A stretch of DNA of 64,000 nt from the NCBI GenBank assembly GCA_016871495.1, contig VHDF01000009.1, positions 16,882 through 80,881 on the forward strand, given 5' to 3'. Each line of letters begins with the position of its first letter. Position 1 is the stretch's first letter. The position numbers and the translations under genes are program-made. The notes beneath the pieces were generated by a model that worked only from the letters and a program-made list of their open reading frames with translations, was not told the origin of the DNA and did no database searches. This DNA is from Verrucomicrobiota bacterium (GTDB lineage: Bacteria; Verrucomicrobiota; Verrucomicrobiia; Limisphaerales; VHDF01). Positions 56,601 to 63,786 of this stretch are shown piece by piece.

Positions 56601-58662
56601 TCCGCGGCTTCCGCGCGGTGTTCCCTCCCCGGCAGCCAGGATTTACGAGGGCCCTCTCCGACTCTCGACGAATGCCCGCGTCACCGCGCGGGTCTTCAAT
56701 TCCAATCACCGTCCCCGCACCGGCGCCGGCGGGCCTTTGACGAATTCGCCGTGGTCCGGACCTGTCACCGCCACGTTTGTGGTGACCCCCATAACGCTAT
56801 CCATTTCCGAGATCATGTTCCATCCGGCGGAGGACAGCCGAGGGAGCTTGAGCCCGCGCGATGACCTGCAATTCATGGAGTTGAAAAACACAGGAACCGC
56901 CCCTGTCAATCTCGCCGGCATTTCTTTGGAATCCGACGTACGCTTTCAATTTCCGACCAACACACTTCTCTTGGCGCCCGGGTCGAGATTGTTGGTCGTG
57001 AAGGACAAATCCGTCTTCGCGTCCACTTATCCCACCGTCGATCCCTCCATCATTGTGGGCAATTTCAGCGGTTCTCTTTCCCATGGCGGCGGGCGGCTGT
57101 TCCTTCGCGGCCCGTTGCAAGAACCCATTTTGGACCTGGAGTACAAGGACTCTTGGCAACCGTTGGCGGACGGCTTTGGCTTTTCCCTGGTGCTGCGGGA
57201 TGAAACGGTTCCGGTGCCGAAACTCAACGATCCCGCCTCGTGGAGGTTGAGCGCCCGCATCGGAGGTTCGCCCGGGGCGGCGGATCCTCCCCCACCTGTC
57301 CTGCCGATCGTCCTCATCAATGAAGCCTCGACGCACTCTGATCCCGGACGCCGGGATTATGTGGAATTGTTCAACCCCGGTCCTGCGGCGGTGGATGTGT
57401 CTCATTGGTATCTGACGGATGAATTTCGCCGGCCCAAACTCTACCGTTTTCCCGTCGGCAGTGTCATCCCGGCCGGCGGGTTTCTCACCACCGTCGAAGG
57501 AGACTGGTTTTCCGGAGCCAACCCCCTCTTCTCACTCAATTCCGCAGGAGACCAAGTCTATCTGTTTTCCGCGAATGCTGGCGGACAACTCACGGGCTGG
57601 TTTCACGGCTTCGAGTTCGGGTCGATTCCGCCCAATGTCACGTTCGGGCGTTACCAAGCCTCCCAAGGCCGCGAATATTTCCTTCCCCAAAGCCGCCCCT
57701 CTCCAGGAGCGACCAACGCCGGACCGGCTGGGAGTCCAATCGTGGTGGCGCAACTCCTTTTCCATCCCCCTGACGCCGGATTCGCCAACAACACCCTTCA
57801 GGAATTCGTCCTGCTGCGGAATCTTGCCGATCGTGCGGTGCCGCTCTCTGATCCTGACCGATCGCACGCTTCATGGCGGTTGCGTGGAGAAGTCGAATTC
57901 GATTTTCCGGCTCGCGCCCAACTCGCCGCCGCAGGGTCCGTGATGATCGTCTCGTTCGATCCGCTCGAGCAGTCAGGTGCGCTGGCAGGGCTGCGAGCCC
58001 GATTCAACGTTCCCCTGTCCATTCCCATCGTTGGCCCGTGGACAGGACGTCTGAACAATGCCGGCGGCGAAGTCCGCCTCCTCCGCCCTGGCACGGCGAA
58101 TCCGGACGACGACGCACGTCTTGCTTTCGACATTGCCGAAACCGTCCCCTACCAACCGGTTTCGCCCTGGCCGACAGGTGCTTCCGGGACAGGCCGCGCT
58201 CTGGTCCGCGCCAAACTGGATGGCCCCTCTGTTGATCCCATCCATTGGACTTCGGCGATCCCATTTCAGCCCTCTCCCGACGCCGACCGCGACGAACTTC
58301 CCGACGATTGGGAGGTTTTGCATTCGTTCAGTTCCAATTCCGCCCTGGGGAACGACGGGCCCGGCGGCGACCCGGATCGGGATGGTCAGTCCAATCTTCA
58401 AGAGTATCGGGCCGGAACAGATCCTCGATCCGTAGCCAGCTTGCTGCAGATTCGCCAAGTACGCCTGCTTGCGGATCGAGTCATGCTTTCCTTTCCTTCG
58501 GTGGCAGGACGAACCTATTGGATCCAATACCGCGATGCTTGGGATGAATCGCCCTGGATCACCTTGCTTCGAGGGGCGACTTCTTACGCGGGAGAGGAGC
58601 TTTCCATTGAGGATCCACGCGGGGGCCAAACCACTCGTTATTACCGATTAACCCTCCCTTGA
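53641..58662 (+). CDS. Giant secreted CotH kinase-like protein with lamin-tail domains
   Basis: A 1673-residue exported protein. After a signal (about 1-28) come a galactose-binding-like domain (60-200: FDDRAWSRGAAPFHYGEG, VLHLGVAADDGFIAWINGRE) and a Big-type domain (about 215-300). A first lamin-tail domain follows (300-430: VVISEFMADNDRTLNDEDGD) with a chitobiase-like segment (ASSAGTNTS-type start near 480: SIRYTLNGAAPTQESALYTA). The CotH domain is about 545-940: LRVRGSSTEGLPKSSWAMEF, LYAPNSFEPSLLHNPFMHSL, RYNGIYVLEEKISIGRHRVA and FGPIWDFDRTLG. A second chitobiase-like segment is PIYYTLDGTDPRLPRG. Three further lamin-tail units follow, and a calcium-type repeat (DADRDELPDDWE, DPDRDGQSNLQEYRAGTDP). 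CotH proteins are atypical kinases in spore-formers; here it is probably a surface protein of unknown activity. Confidence 0.88.
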   Translation: MLFEFIFTHFRSRLVLGLIPVLALTLSGATVELIPRGSNWSWWKGTNDPVSAEGWRLKTFDDRAWSRGAAPFHYGEGVATGTELADMRNNYSAVYLRRPFRLDAPADVAVLHLGVAADDGFIAWINGREVARFNLPDGPVSRSTLAVGAATEPVPFDQFTVTHAPGLLEQGTNILAIMGFNISLGGSSDFFLDVALAAEFDSNAPRIIETIPVPGVRVRDLSTVELHFSERVTGLDAADLLINRVPAERVEETAPGHFVFSFAPPGEGLVTLAWRDGHGITDLANPPLPFAGASWTYQLDPNITVPGVVISEFMADNDRTLNDEDGDSSDWIELHNSNEDAVDLTGWFLSDDPAVPTKWRFPAISIKGQGYLLVFASEKDRTNATARLHTNFRLSPSGEFLSLFDPRTNVISAFSPAFPPQEKDVSYGRLVGTRGTGYFSKPTPGSANSSGGVGFAAAVEFSRSSSTFFNPLHLILSSAGTNTSIRYTLNGAAPTQESALYTAPVPITNSVLVRARAYAPGLLPGPIRSEGFVLLGRDVLAFTSDLPVLILHTAGQGTISASRQTPAHISLFEPINGVTSITNKPSFHTRGALRVRGSSTEGLPKSSWAMEFWDEANLDRNLPILDFPADSDWVLYAPNSFEPSLLHNPFMHSLSKDIGRYSPRTRFVEVFVSHGFTPGPIASNRYNGIYVLEEKISIGRHRVAIDKLEPEHLNAPEVQGGYLLKIDRLDPGDAGFSGAGINMGFVDPKEREIGLPSRAAQRNYIRSYFTAFGQALNDRTLFNDPLRGYAAYIDTGSWIDFHWLNTLSANPDGFRLSTYLHKPRFGGITFGPIWDFDRTLGSTDGRDMNPRLWGGGGSDFFFNFTWWGTLFRDADFFQRYIDRYHELRRGEFSTAALHARVDRLAGEVRQAQPRERARWRITPRGGSYDAEIARLRAWLSNRVDFFDAQFVRPPLLSRAGGSVAPGFELTLSNPTNTPIYYTLDGTDPRLPRGVPSPAARIYEGPLRLSTNARVTARVFNSNHRPRTGAGGPLTNSPWSGPVTATFVVTPITLSISEIMFHPAEDSRGSLSPRDDLQFMELKNTGTAPVNLAGISLESDVRFQFPTNTLLLAPGSRLLVVKDKSVFASTYPTVDPSIIVGNFSGSLSHGGGRLFLRGPLQEPILDLEYKDSWQPLADGFGFSLVLRDETVPVPKLNDPASWRLSARIGGSPGAADPPPPVLPIVLINEASTHSDPGRRDYVELFNPGPAAVDVSHWYLTDEFRRPKLYRFPVGSVIPAGGFLTTVEGDWFSGANPLFSLNSAGDQVYLFSANAGGQLTGWFHGFEFGSIPPNVTFGRYQASQGREYFLPQSRPSPGATNAGPAGSPIVVAQLLFHPPDAGFANNTLQEFVLLRNLADRAVPLSDPDRSHASWRLRGEVEFDFPARAQLAAAGSVMIVSFDPLEQSGALAGLRARFNVPLSIPIVGPWTGRLNNAGGEVRLLRPGTANPDDDARLAFDIAETVPYQPVSPWPTGASGTGRALVRAKLDGPSVDPIHWTSAIPFQPSPDADRDELPDDWEVLHSFSSNSALGNDGPGGDPDRDGQSNLQEYRAGTDPRSVASLLQIRQVRLLADRVMLSFPSVAGRTYWIQYRDAWDESPWITLLRGATSYAGEELSIEDPRGGQTTRYYRLTLP

Positions 58663-58761
58663 TCGGCCCATGGGAGGATTGCCTTGCGCCCGCTCACGAT
58701 GCGGCAGCGTCTTCAGCGGCAATTCCACCCGCGCCGGACCGATCGCCTTTTGCGGCCAGCG

Positions 58762-60207
58762 CTATGGTTTTCCGAGCCGGTCGAGGATGTTGCGGGTGAT
58801 CCGTTCGACCATGGGGTCCTTGCCGCGCAGGCCGTGCGCCCAGTCGGTGGATCCACAGGTGAATACCGTCCCCCCACGCGTGTAAACGCCGAGCACGGAA
58901 GCCCCCACTCGCTTTTGATCGAAGCGCTCGTACCACCAACTGTCGTCCGGATGCCATCGCGCAGGGCAGGTGGCCAAAATCTGAAAGTTCTTGGGAGTGC
59001 CGTCCTTGCCTGTGGGGACCGGTTTGCCGTCCTGCAGGACAAACTCGCAACCGTCGCATTCGTATCCCACGATGGTGTCTTTGCCTCCGAACTCCTCACC
59101 CACCTTGAGCGAAGTGCCTTCGAAGATCCAATGCTCGGGCCGATGGACTTGATAACTTCCTTTCCCATCCATGAACTGGCCGTGGCTTTTGTGGTAACCG
59201 CCATGGAGAAACCCGACTCCGGTCAGCTGGTTTTCGGGTCTGCCGACCAAATGGTGGCTCCAGAGGGTCGAAAGCAGTTGATGATTACCCGACGCGTAAA
59301 CAGGATCGAGCGCGTAATATTGTTTCCAACATTCGAGCGCTTGGCCGTTCTCCTCCGTTCTGACTTGCCAGCAGCAAGTATTTCCGCTGAAGAACGCCAC
59401 ATTCCCACCCTTCTCGATGAAGGTCTCGAGGTGGTCCCGCATTTTGGAAGACCAGTATTCGTCATGGCCCACACTGAGCACCAGCCGGTAGGCGGACAGC
59501 ATTTCAGGCCGTGATTCGAGGTCGAGATTGGCGCAATAGTCGAGCAGGTAGCCCTGGCCCTCCGCCCACTCGACGAACGGACGCTCCCAGTTGTTGAACT
59601 GGCTCGAGGGCGGGCGCAGGAAGGAGACGCGGTGACCTTGAACCTTGGCCAAGGCATGGTAGGCGTAGAGACTGAAGCCGCCCCAGTTGTTGTAGGCGTT
59701 GTAGGTATTGCTGCTGAGTTGAAGAAGGATGCGCGTTCTTCCGCCGGGCGCCAGAGGGCGCAGGATGAAGAAGCATTCACTTTCGGCGGTGCGCCTGCCC
59801 CGCTGGGTGTATTCGCCTCCCTGGTCCGCCGCCCGCAACACCACTTGGTAGTAACCGCTGACCCAATGACCTGGGATCTTGAATCGGAGTGACTCCCCCC
59901 AACCACACCCGTGGGAGGACGCATTCTGGGGCACAGGCCATTCCCGGCCCGGCACGCCGCTCAGATTCGTCACCACTTGGCGCTGCGCGCCCAGCCTGGC
60001 GATCTCGATGGAAAAATGGGATGCGGTGGTGGAAACGTGAAGCGTGAGATCCTCGCCGGGCTCCAGACTGACCTTCCCCGCGTATCCCTCGACGAAGAGC
60101 GAACGCGCGGGAGCAATGGCGGCCTCCGTGCCTGCCGTTGAGAACAGCCAAGCCGCGTGGAAGAGGGCGAGGAACTTGGGGGAAACTCGATGGAGCATGG
60201 AATGCAT
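58762..60207 (-). CDS. N,N-dimethylformamidase large-subunit-like secreted protein
   Basis: A 481-residue exported protein. A signal peptide (LALFHAAWLFSTAGTEAA) is followed by a domain resembling the C-terminal part of the N,N-dimethylformamidase beta subunit: LLQLSSNTYNAYNNWGGFSL, FVEWAEGQGYLLDYCANLDL, LVLSVGHDEYWSSKMRDHLE, FIEKGGNVAFFSGNTCCWQV and YTRGGTVFTCGSTDWAHGL. Family members with these motifs are mostly uncharacterised and often adjoin secreted proteins; the amidase activity is known only for DmfA2 itself. A short N-terminal sandwich (SLEPGEDLTLHVSTTASHFS) precedes it. No small DmfA1 subunit gene is near. ATG 60207 and ATG 60198 are both possible. Confidence 0.78.
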   Translation of the reverse strand: MHSMLHRVSPKFLALFHAAWLFSTAGTEAAIAPARSLFVEGYAGKVSLEPGEDLTLHVSTTASHFSIEIARLGAQRQVVTNLSGVPGREWPVPQNASSHGCGWGESLRFKIPGHWVSGYYQVVLRAADQGGEYTQRGRRTAESECFFILRPLAPGGRTRILLQLSSNTYNAYNNWGGFSLYAYHALAKVQGHRVSFLRPPSSQFNNWERPFVEWAEGQGYLLDYCANLDLESRPEMLSAYRLVLSVGHDEYWSSKMRDHLETFIEKGGNVAFFSGNTCCWQVRTEENGQALECWKQYYALDPVYASGNHQLLSTLWSHHLVGRPENQLTGVGFLHGGYHKSHGQFMDGKGSYQVHRPEHWIFEGTSLKVGEEFGGKDTIVGYECDGCEFVLQDGKPVPTGKDGTPKNFQILATCPARWHPDDSWWYERFDQKRVGASVLGVYTRGGTVFTCGSTDWAHGLRGKDPMVERITRNILDRLGKP

Positions 60208-60263
60208 TCTAGAAGGCGGCCCGCCGGGATTCGAGCGGCAAATTCGGTGAAGCTTGACGCACC

Positions 60264-60393
60264 GTGGATCCCGATGTTGTTGGGAGGGCGGGCCTGTCCC
60301 AGCCCGCCGCCCACTGGATGCAAAACATCATGCTCCGGCGGCGCGCCGGGACGGACGCGCCCTACCAGCATCACCGGCAACATCGGGATGCAC
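60264..60393 (+). repeat. Intergenic repeat A, copy 3 (130 bp)
   Basis: Again exactly 130 bp. It differs from copy 2 mainly at the left end (GTGGATCCC), in TTGGGAGGG for TTGGTAGGG, and in CCAGCATCACC for CCTGCATCACC. It starts 57 bp upstream of the dimethylformamidase-like start (minus strand) and is followed by repeat C copy 4. Confidence 0.85.
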
Positions 60394-60439
60394 CGCTTGA
60401 CGCACGGTTCAGTTGGAGTGAGGTGCCTGTGAAGTCGCC

Positions 60440-60654
60440 GTGCATCCCGAAGTGTTCTCTCGTGTGGCGCAGGCTGGCCAGCCTGCCGTATCGCCGACGG
60501 CCCGTCGGCCCGGCGGGTGAAGAAGAAGGCCTTTCCATGCTTTCCACGCGCCTGGTTCCCTTCGTCGCCCCGCAGGATGGCCAGCCTGCGCCACGGCAGA
60601 CAGGGCTGTCTGCGTGACCACGACAACCCGGTCACCGACAATCTCTGGATACAC
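60440..60654 (+). repeat. Intergenic repeat C, copy 4 (about 215 bp)
   Basis: Starts GTGCATCCCGAAGTGTTCTC. It contains GCAGGCTGGCCAGCCTGCCG, GACGGCCCGTCGGCCCGGCG, CTTTCCATGCTTTCCACGCG, GCAGGATGGCCAGCCTGCGC and CAGACAGGGCTGTCTGCGTG, ending CACCGACAATCTCTGGATAC with ACACC. It ends about 30 bp before the putative promoter of the Ala/Pro-rich protein gene. Confidence 0.85.
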
Positions 60655-60683
60655 CCGTGAACTCGGCGTTGGACGAAAGAAGT

Positions 60684-60712
60684 TTGACACTGTTGGGTCC
60701 GGCTCTTAGCTT
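60684..60712 (+). promoter_or_regulatory. Putative sigma-70 promoter
   Basis: TTGACA (60684-60689), a 17-nt spacer and TAGCTT (60707-60712). The -35 box is perfect, the -10 box matches TATAAT at only the first two and last positions. Transcription would begin near 60719, leaving a leader of only about 14 nt before ATG 60733 and no Shine-Dalgarno. It lies just outside repeat C copy 4. Confidence 0.45.
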
Positions 60713-60732
60713 CCACTGAAGCAAACGAATTT

Positions 60733-61128
60733 ATGGCTGAGAACGTACCGACCCCCCCTCCGGCTGCCCCTGGAGCTACCCTTCCACCCAAGCCCGCGGA
60801 AGCGGCCAAAGTCCAACCGAAGAAGGAAACCGTTCGAATCAGTCTTCCCCCCAAGCCGACCGCATCGCCCACGATCAAGATCCCGGCTCCAGCCGCGCCA
60901 ACGGCCTCGACTGCGGCGGCGGCGGCCCCCACTGCGGCCGCTCCTGCGGCAGCCCCGGCCGCCAAGCCTGCTCCTGCAGCAGCCCCGGCGGCCGCTCCAC
61001 GTCCGGCTCCTGCTCCTCGGTCTGCCCCAGCGGCGCCTGCTGCGAGCGGCTTTGACGTGGCGGTCGCGGCCCTGAGTGCTCTTGTCGCCATCGCCGTGGT
61101 CGCGTCCTTGTTCCTGGTCGCCAAGTAG
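60733..61128 (+). CDS. Ala/Pro-rich tail-anchored membrane protein
   Basis: A 131-residue low-complexity protein of unknown function. The N-terminal part carries a short distinctive segment KKETVRISLPPKPTASPTIK (about residues 30-50). A long Ala/Pro tract follows (to about 108), then one C-terminal helix (FDVAVAALSALVAIAVVASL) ending LVAK. This is a C-tail-anchored layout, with the Pro/Ala region probably cytoplasmic. The tract uses GCC/GCT/GCG and CCT/CCG variably, so it is not a simple DNA triplet expansion. It precedes trxA by 110 bp. In between is a small hairpin CAGCCTCAGGGCTG (61148-61161) and a duplicated ATTATGGGTTC at 61202 and 61237. Confidence 0.7.
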   Translation: MAENVPTPPPAAPGATLPPKPAEAAKVQPKKETVRISLPPKPTASPTIKIPAPAAPTASTAAAAAPTAAAPAAAPAAKPAPAAAPAAAPRPAPAPRSAPAAPAASGFDVAVAALSALVAIAVVASLFLVAK

Positions 61129-61238
61129 CGGGTTCGTTCTCCAACGCCTCAGCCTCAGGGCTGAAGTCCTTAACTAAATCGAAGATTTTCCAGGAGTCGA
61201 TTATGGGTTCCTGTAGGAACTGAAAGCTCTGCGCAATT

Positions 61239-61571
61239 ATGGGTTCAAGCAATATCGCTCATCTTAACGAACAAAACTTCGACACTGAAGTTCTTCAGTC
61301 TGCGGTTCCCGTGCTGGTTGATTTTTGGGCCGAGTGGTGCGGTCCGTGTAAAATGATCGCCCCCGTGCTGGATGAATTGGCTTCGGAATACGCCGGCAAA
61401 GTCAGCATCGCGAAGGTGAACATCGATCACGACCAGTCCTTGTCGGTCAAGTACGGCGTGCGCGCCATTCCCACCCTCCTCCTGTTCAAGAACGGACAGG
61501 TCGTCGATCAAATCGTGGGGATGAAGAGCAAGAGGGACTTAAAGTCCTGCCTGGACAAAGTGGCGACTTAA
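61239..61571 (+). CDS. trxA: Thioredoxin
   Basis: Cytoplasmic disulfide reductase. The 110-residue, normal-length protein has the active site WAEWCGPCKMIAPVLDELA, VSIAKVNIDHDQSLSVKYGV, and the cis-proline loop VRAIPTLLLFKNGQVVDQIV with G-x-K near the C-terminus. It has no signal peptide. The GspF-like gene starts 17 bp after its stop, and the class V aminotransferase follows, so all three may share a transcript. No clear Shine-Dalgarno precedes ATG 61239. Confidence 0.97.
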   Translation: MGSSNIAHLNEQNFDTEVLQSAVPVLVDFWAEWCGPCKMIAPVLDELASEYAGKVSIAKVNIDHDQSLSVKYGVRAIPTLLLFKNGQVVDQIVGMKSKRDLKSCLDKVAT

Positions 61572-61588
61572 CCTTGGTTCGGTGGTCT

Positions 61589-62593
61589 ATGGCTCTGGTG
61601 GCGACTCCGAGGAAGCTGCTGGAAAAGAGCGACTTCTACCACCAGTTCTCGGTGCTTCTCCAGTCCGGGATTCCACTTCTCGAATCGCTCGACACCCTCC
61701 GCCGGTCACTTCCCGCGGGTGAGATTGCCTCCCGAGTTCAACCGGTCTCAGAAGGGATTGGGCGTGGACTCTCGCTCACGGAATCCCTCCTTCAATCTCG
61801 TTTTCCGATCGCTTCATTTGATACCGCACTCCTGGCGGCAGGCGAACGTAGTGGACGGCTTGATGAATGTCTGCGTTTGCTGGGCGAGTTTTACCGCACC
61901 CGCGCCGAACTGACGCGCAAGGTTTGGACGGAGTGCACTTATCCGCTTCTCGTGGTGCATGTGGCGGTTTTTCTGGCTCCCATCACCACCCTGGTGTTGA
62001 AGGGCGATGTCGCGGGTTACCTTGCCGCCGTGTGCTTGGTGCTCGTCCCATTTTATGCCGTTCTCCTGGGGTTGGTTTGGATTCTCCAAACTGAACATCA
62101 GGATGGCATGCGAAGGATTCTGGAAAGGGTGTTCAGCAGCATTCCCTTGCTGGGGGCGGCACGGGCGGATTTGGCGCTCTCGAGGTTGGCGCTGGGACTC
62201 GAGGCCTTGCTCAATGCCGGGGTGCCCGTTTTTGAAGCTTGGCGAGTGGCCTCCATCGCGAGTGGCTCCTTCCGACTGAGACAGTCTGCCTTGATCTGGA
62301 TCGAAAGAGCCGAGGAGCGGGGATTATCCCCGGGAGAACTCCTTCCCAAGGAGCCGGTATACCCGGAATTGTTTTCGGGACTTTACCGGACGGGAGAAAT
62401 GAGCGGCTCGCTGGATAACTCGCTTCGAAGGTTATACGCCCATTACCTCGAAGAGGGCATGCGCAAGATGAAGTTGGCGGCTGATTGGGGACCCAAACTG
62501 CTTTATTTTGGAATTGCCCTCTGGGTCGCTTTCCGGGTCGTCAGCTTCTATTCGACCATGTTTGGCAACTATCAGAAGGTCCTCGACCAGTGA
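61589..62593 (+). CDS. Type II secretion/type IV pilus inner-membrane protein, GspF family
   Basis: A 334-residue polytopic protein with two T2SSF domains. First half: DFYHQFSVLLQSGIPLLESL, SEGIGRGLSLTESLLQSRFP and LLAAGERSGRLDECLRLLGE, then helix pair about 115-175. Second half: LALSRLALGLEALLNAGVPV, LSPGELLPKEPVYPELFSGL and YRTGEMSGSLDNSLRRLYAH, then a final helix. It would be the platform protein of a secretion or pilus system, but no ATPase, secretin or pilin gene is in the window. ATG 61589 is preferred over TTG 61574. Its stop overlaps the aminotransferase GTG start (GTGA). Confidence 0.88.
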   Translation: MALVATPRKLLEKSDFYHQFSVLLQSGIPLLESLDTLRRSLPAGEIASRVQPVSEGIGRGLSLTESLLQSRFPIASFDTALLAAGERSGRLDECLRLLGEFYRTRAELTRKVWTECTYPLLVVHVAVFLAPITTLVLKGDVAGYLAAVCLVLVPFYAVLLGLVWILQTEHQDGMRRILERVFSSIPLLGAARADLALSRLALGLEALLNAGVPVFEAWRVASIASGSFRLRQSALIWIERAEERGLSPGELLPKEPVYPELFSGLYRTGEMSGSLDNSLRRLYAHYLEEGMRKMKLAADWGPKLLYFGIALWVAFRVVSFYSTMFGNYQKVLDQ

Positions 62594-63759
62594 CAATTTC
62601 TGAACTCCATCGGAATGAGCACTTCCGCAGGTGTGAATTCCCGCATCTCGAACACCGACTTTCGCTCAACCACGCCGCCGCGTGCCCTCTCCCTCGGGCC
62701 GTCCAAGCAGCAATGGATCGAGTCACCTCCCTTTCCACTCGGGGAGGTCAGGACGATCCGGAATTGGCCAAGGTCGTTCCCGAAACACGAGAAACCGTGG
62801 CCCGACTCCTGGGCGCCTCAGCCGAGGAAATCGCCCTGGTGGGTCCCACGTCCATGGCTTTGAGCCTCGTCGCTTCAAGTCTTCCGCTTCGCAAGGGAGA
62901 CAATGTGGTCATTTATCAGGACGATTTTCCCTCGAATGTGTACCCATGGCTTGCCTGGGCTGATCGAGGCGTGGAAGTGCGGTTTTTGAATGTTCGAAAA
63001 TGGGGGGAGATTCGATCCGTCGAAGTCCTCGGGCAAGTGGATGAGAACACACGAGTTGTGGCGCTTTCCACCGGACATTTTCTCACAGGCCATCGGATCG
63101 ATTTAGAAGTCATTGGTGCAGGATTATCGAAGCGAGGAGTCCTTTTCGGTGTGGACGCCATTCAAACCGCGGGCGCCTTTCCCCTCTCGGCCCGGTGGTT
63201 CGATTTCGCCGCCGTCGGCGCGCACAAATGGCTGCTGGGTCCTTGCGGTCCGGGCTTTCTCTACATCGCGAAGTCGCTGTCCGAACGACTGGGGCCCCAG
63301 GTTTACGGGTGGCACAACGTCAAGCATGACCATTTCGCAAGTCGCGATCAGATCGAGTTTCGTTCCGGGGGGCGTCGGTTTGAGGTTGGGACCTCCAATC
63401 TTGCGGGCCTTGCCGGCATGCGGGCGGGCATTGAGCTTTTGCTTGAATATGGCATCAAGTCGATCGGGGCAGCCCTCTGCTCCCATCGAAATTATCTTGC
63501 TGATCGGCTCAAAGAATCCGGTTGGGAATTGGTGAACTTTCCCTGTGCGGATTCACAGGCTACGGGCATTCTCAGTTTTGGTCGAACTGGATTGCAGATG
63601 CGCGGGGTGGCGGACACCTTGCGGACGGAAGGGATTGAGATCTCATTCCGAATGGACCGGATGGGGAGGGGATACCTGCGAGTCGCACCGCACTTCTACA
63701 CCACGAGAGAGGACTTGGACCGTTTCCTTGCCGCTTTAGCTAAGATTTCTGGGAGCTAG
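62590..63759 (+). CDS. Class V aminotransferase (cysteine desulfurase/isopenicillin-N epimerase-like)
   Basis: A 389-residue PLP enzyme. It has LEHRLSLNHAAACPLPRAVQ, the substrate/PLP region EIALVGPTSMALSLVASSLP, GDNVVIYQDDFPSNVYPWLA, VDAIQTAGAFPLSARWFDFA and the PLP lysine AAVGAHKWLLGPCGPGFLYI. RRFEVGTSNLAGLAGMRAGI and the C-terminal IEISFRMDRMGRGYLRVAPH follow. The fold matches class V aminotransferases. No obvious desulfurase cysteine loop was identified, so an epimerase, lyase or aminotransferase is as likely. GTG 62590 is chosen because it overlaps the upstream TGA (GTGA); an upstream start would sit well inside the GspF gene. Confidence 0.85.
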   Translation: MTISELHRNEHFRRCEFPHLEHRLSLNHAAACPLPRAVQAAMDRVTSLSTRGGQDDPELAKVVPETRETVARLLGASAEEIALVGPTSMALSLVASSLPLRKGDNVVIYQDDFPSNVYPWLAWADRGVEVRFLNVRKWGEIRSVEVLGQVDENTRVVALSTGHFLTGHRIDLEVIGAGLSKRGVLFGVDAIQTAGAFPLSARWFDFAAVGAHKWLLGPCGPGFLYIAKSLSERLGPQVYGWHNVKHDHFASRDQIEFRSGGRRFEVGTSNLAGLAGMRAGIELLLEYGIKSIGAALCSHRNYLADRLKESGWELVNFPCADSQATGILSFGRTGLQMRGVADTLRTEGIEISFRMDRMGRGYLRVAPHFYTTREDLDRFLAALAKISGS

Positions 63760-63786
63760 CCTCAGACATCCTGACCTGGGGTGGAA

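Noticed and set aside
55396..56709. A 437-codon minus-strand frame inside the CotH protein gene
   Set aside because: It mirrors the CotH coding region and shows no domain. The plus-strand protein is convincing throughout.
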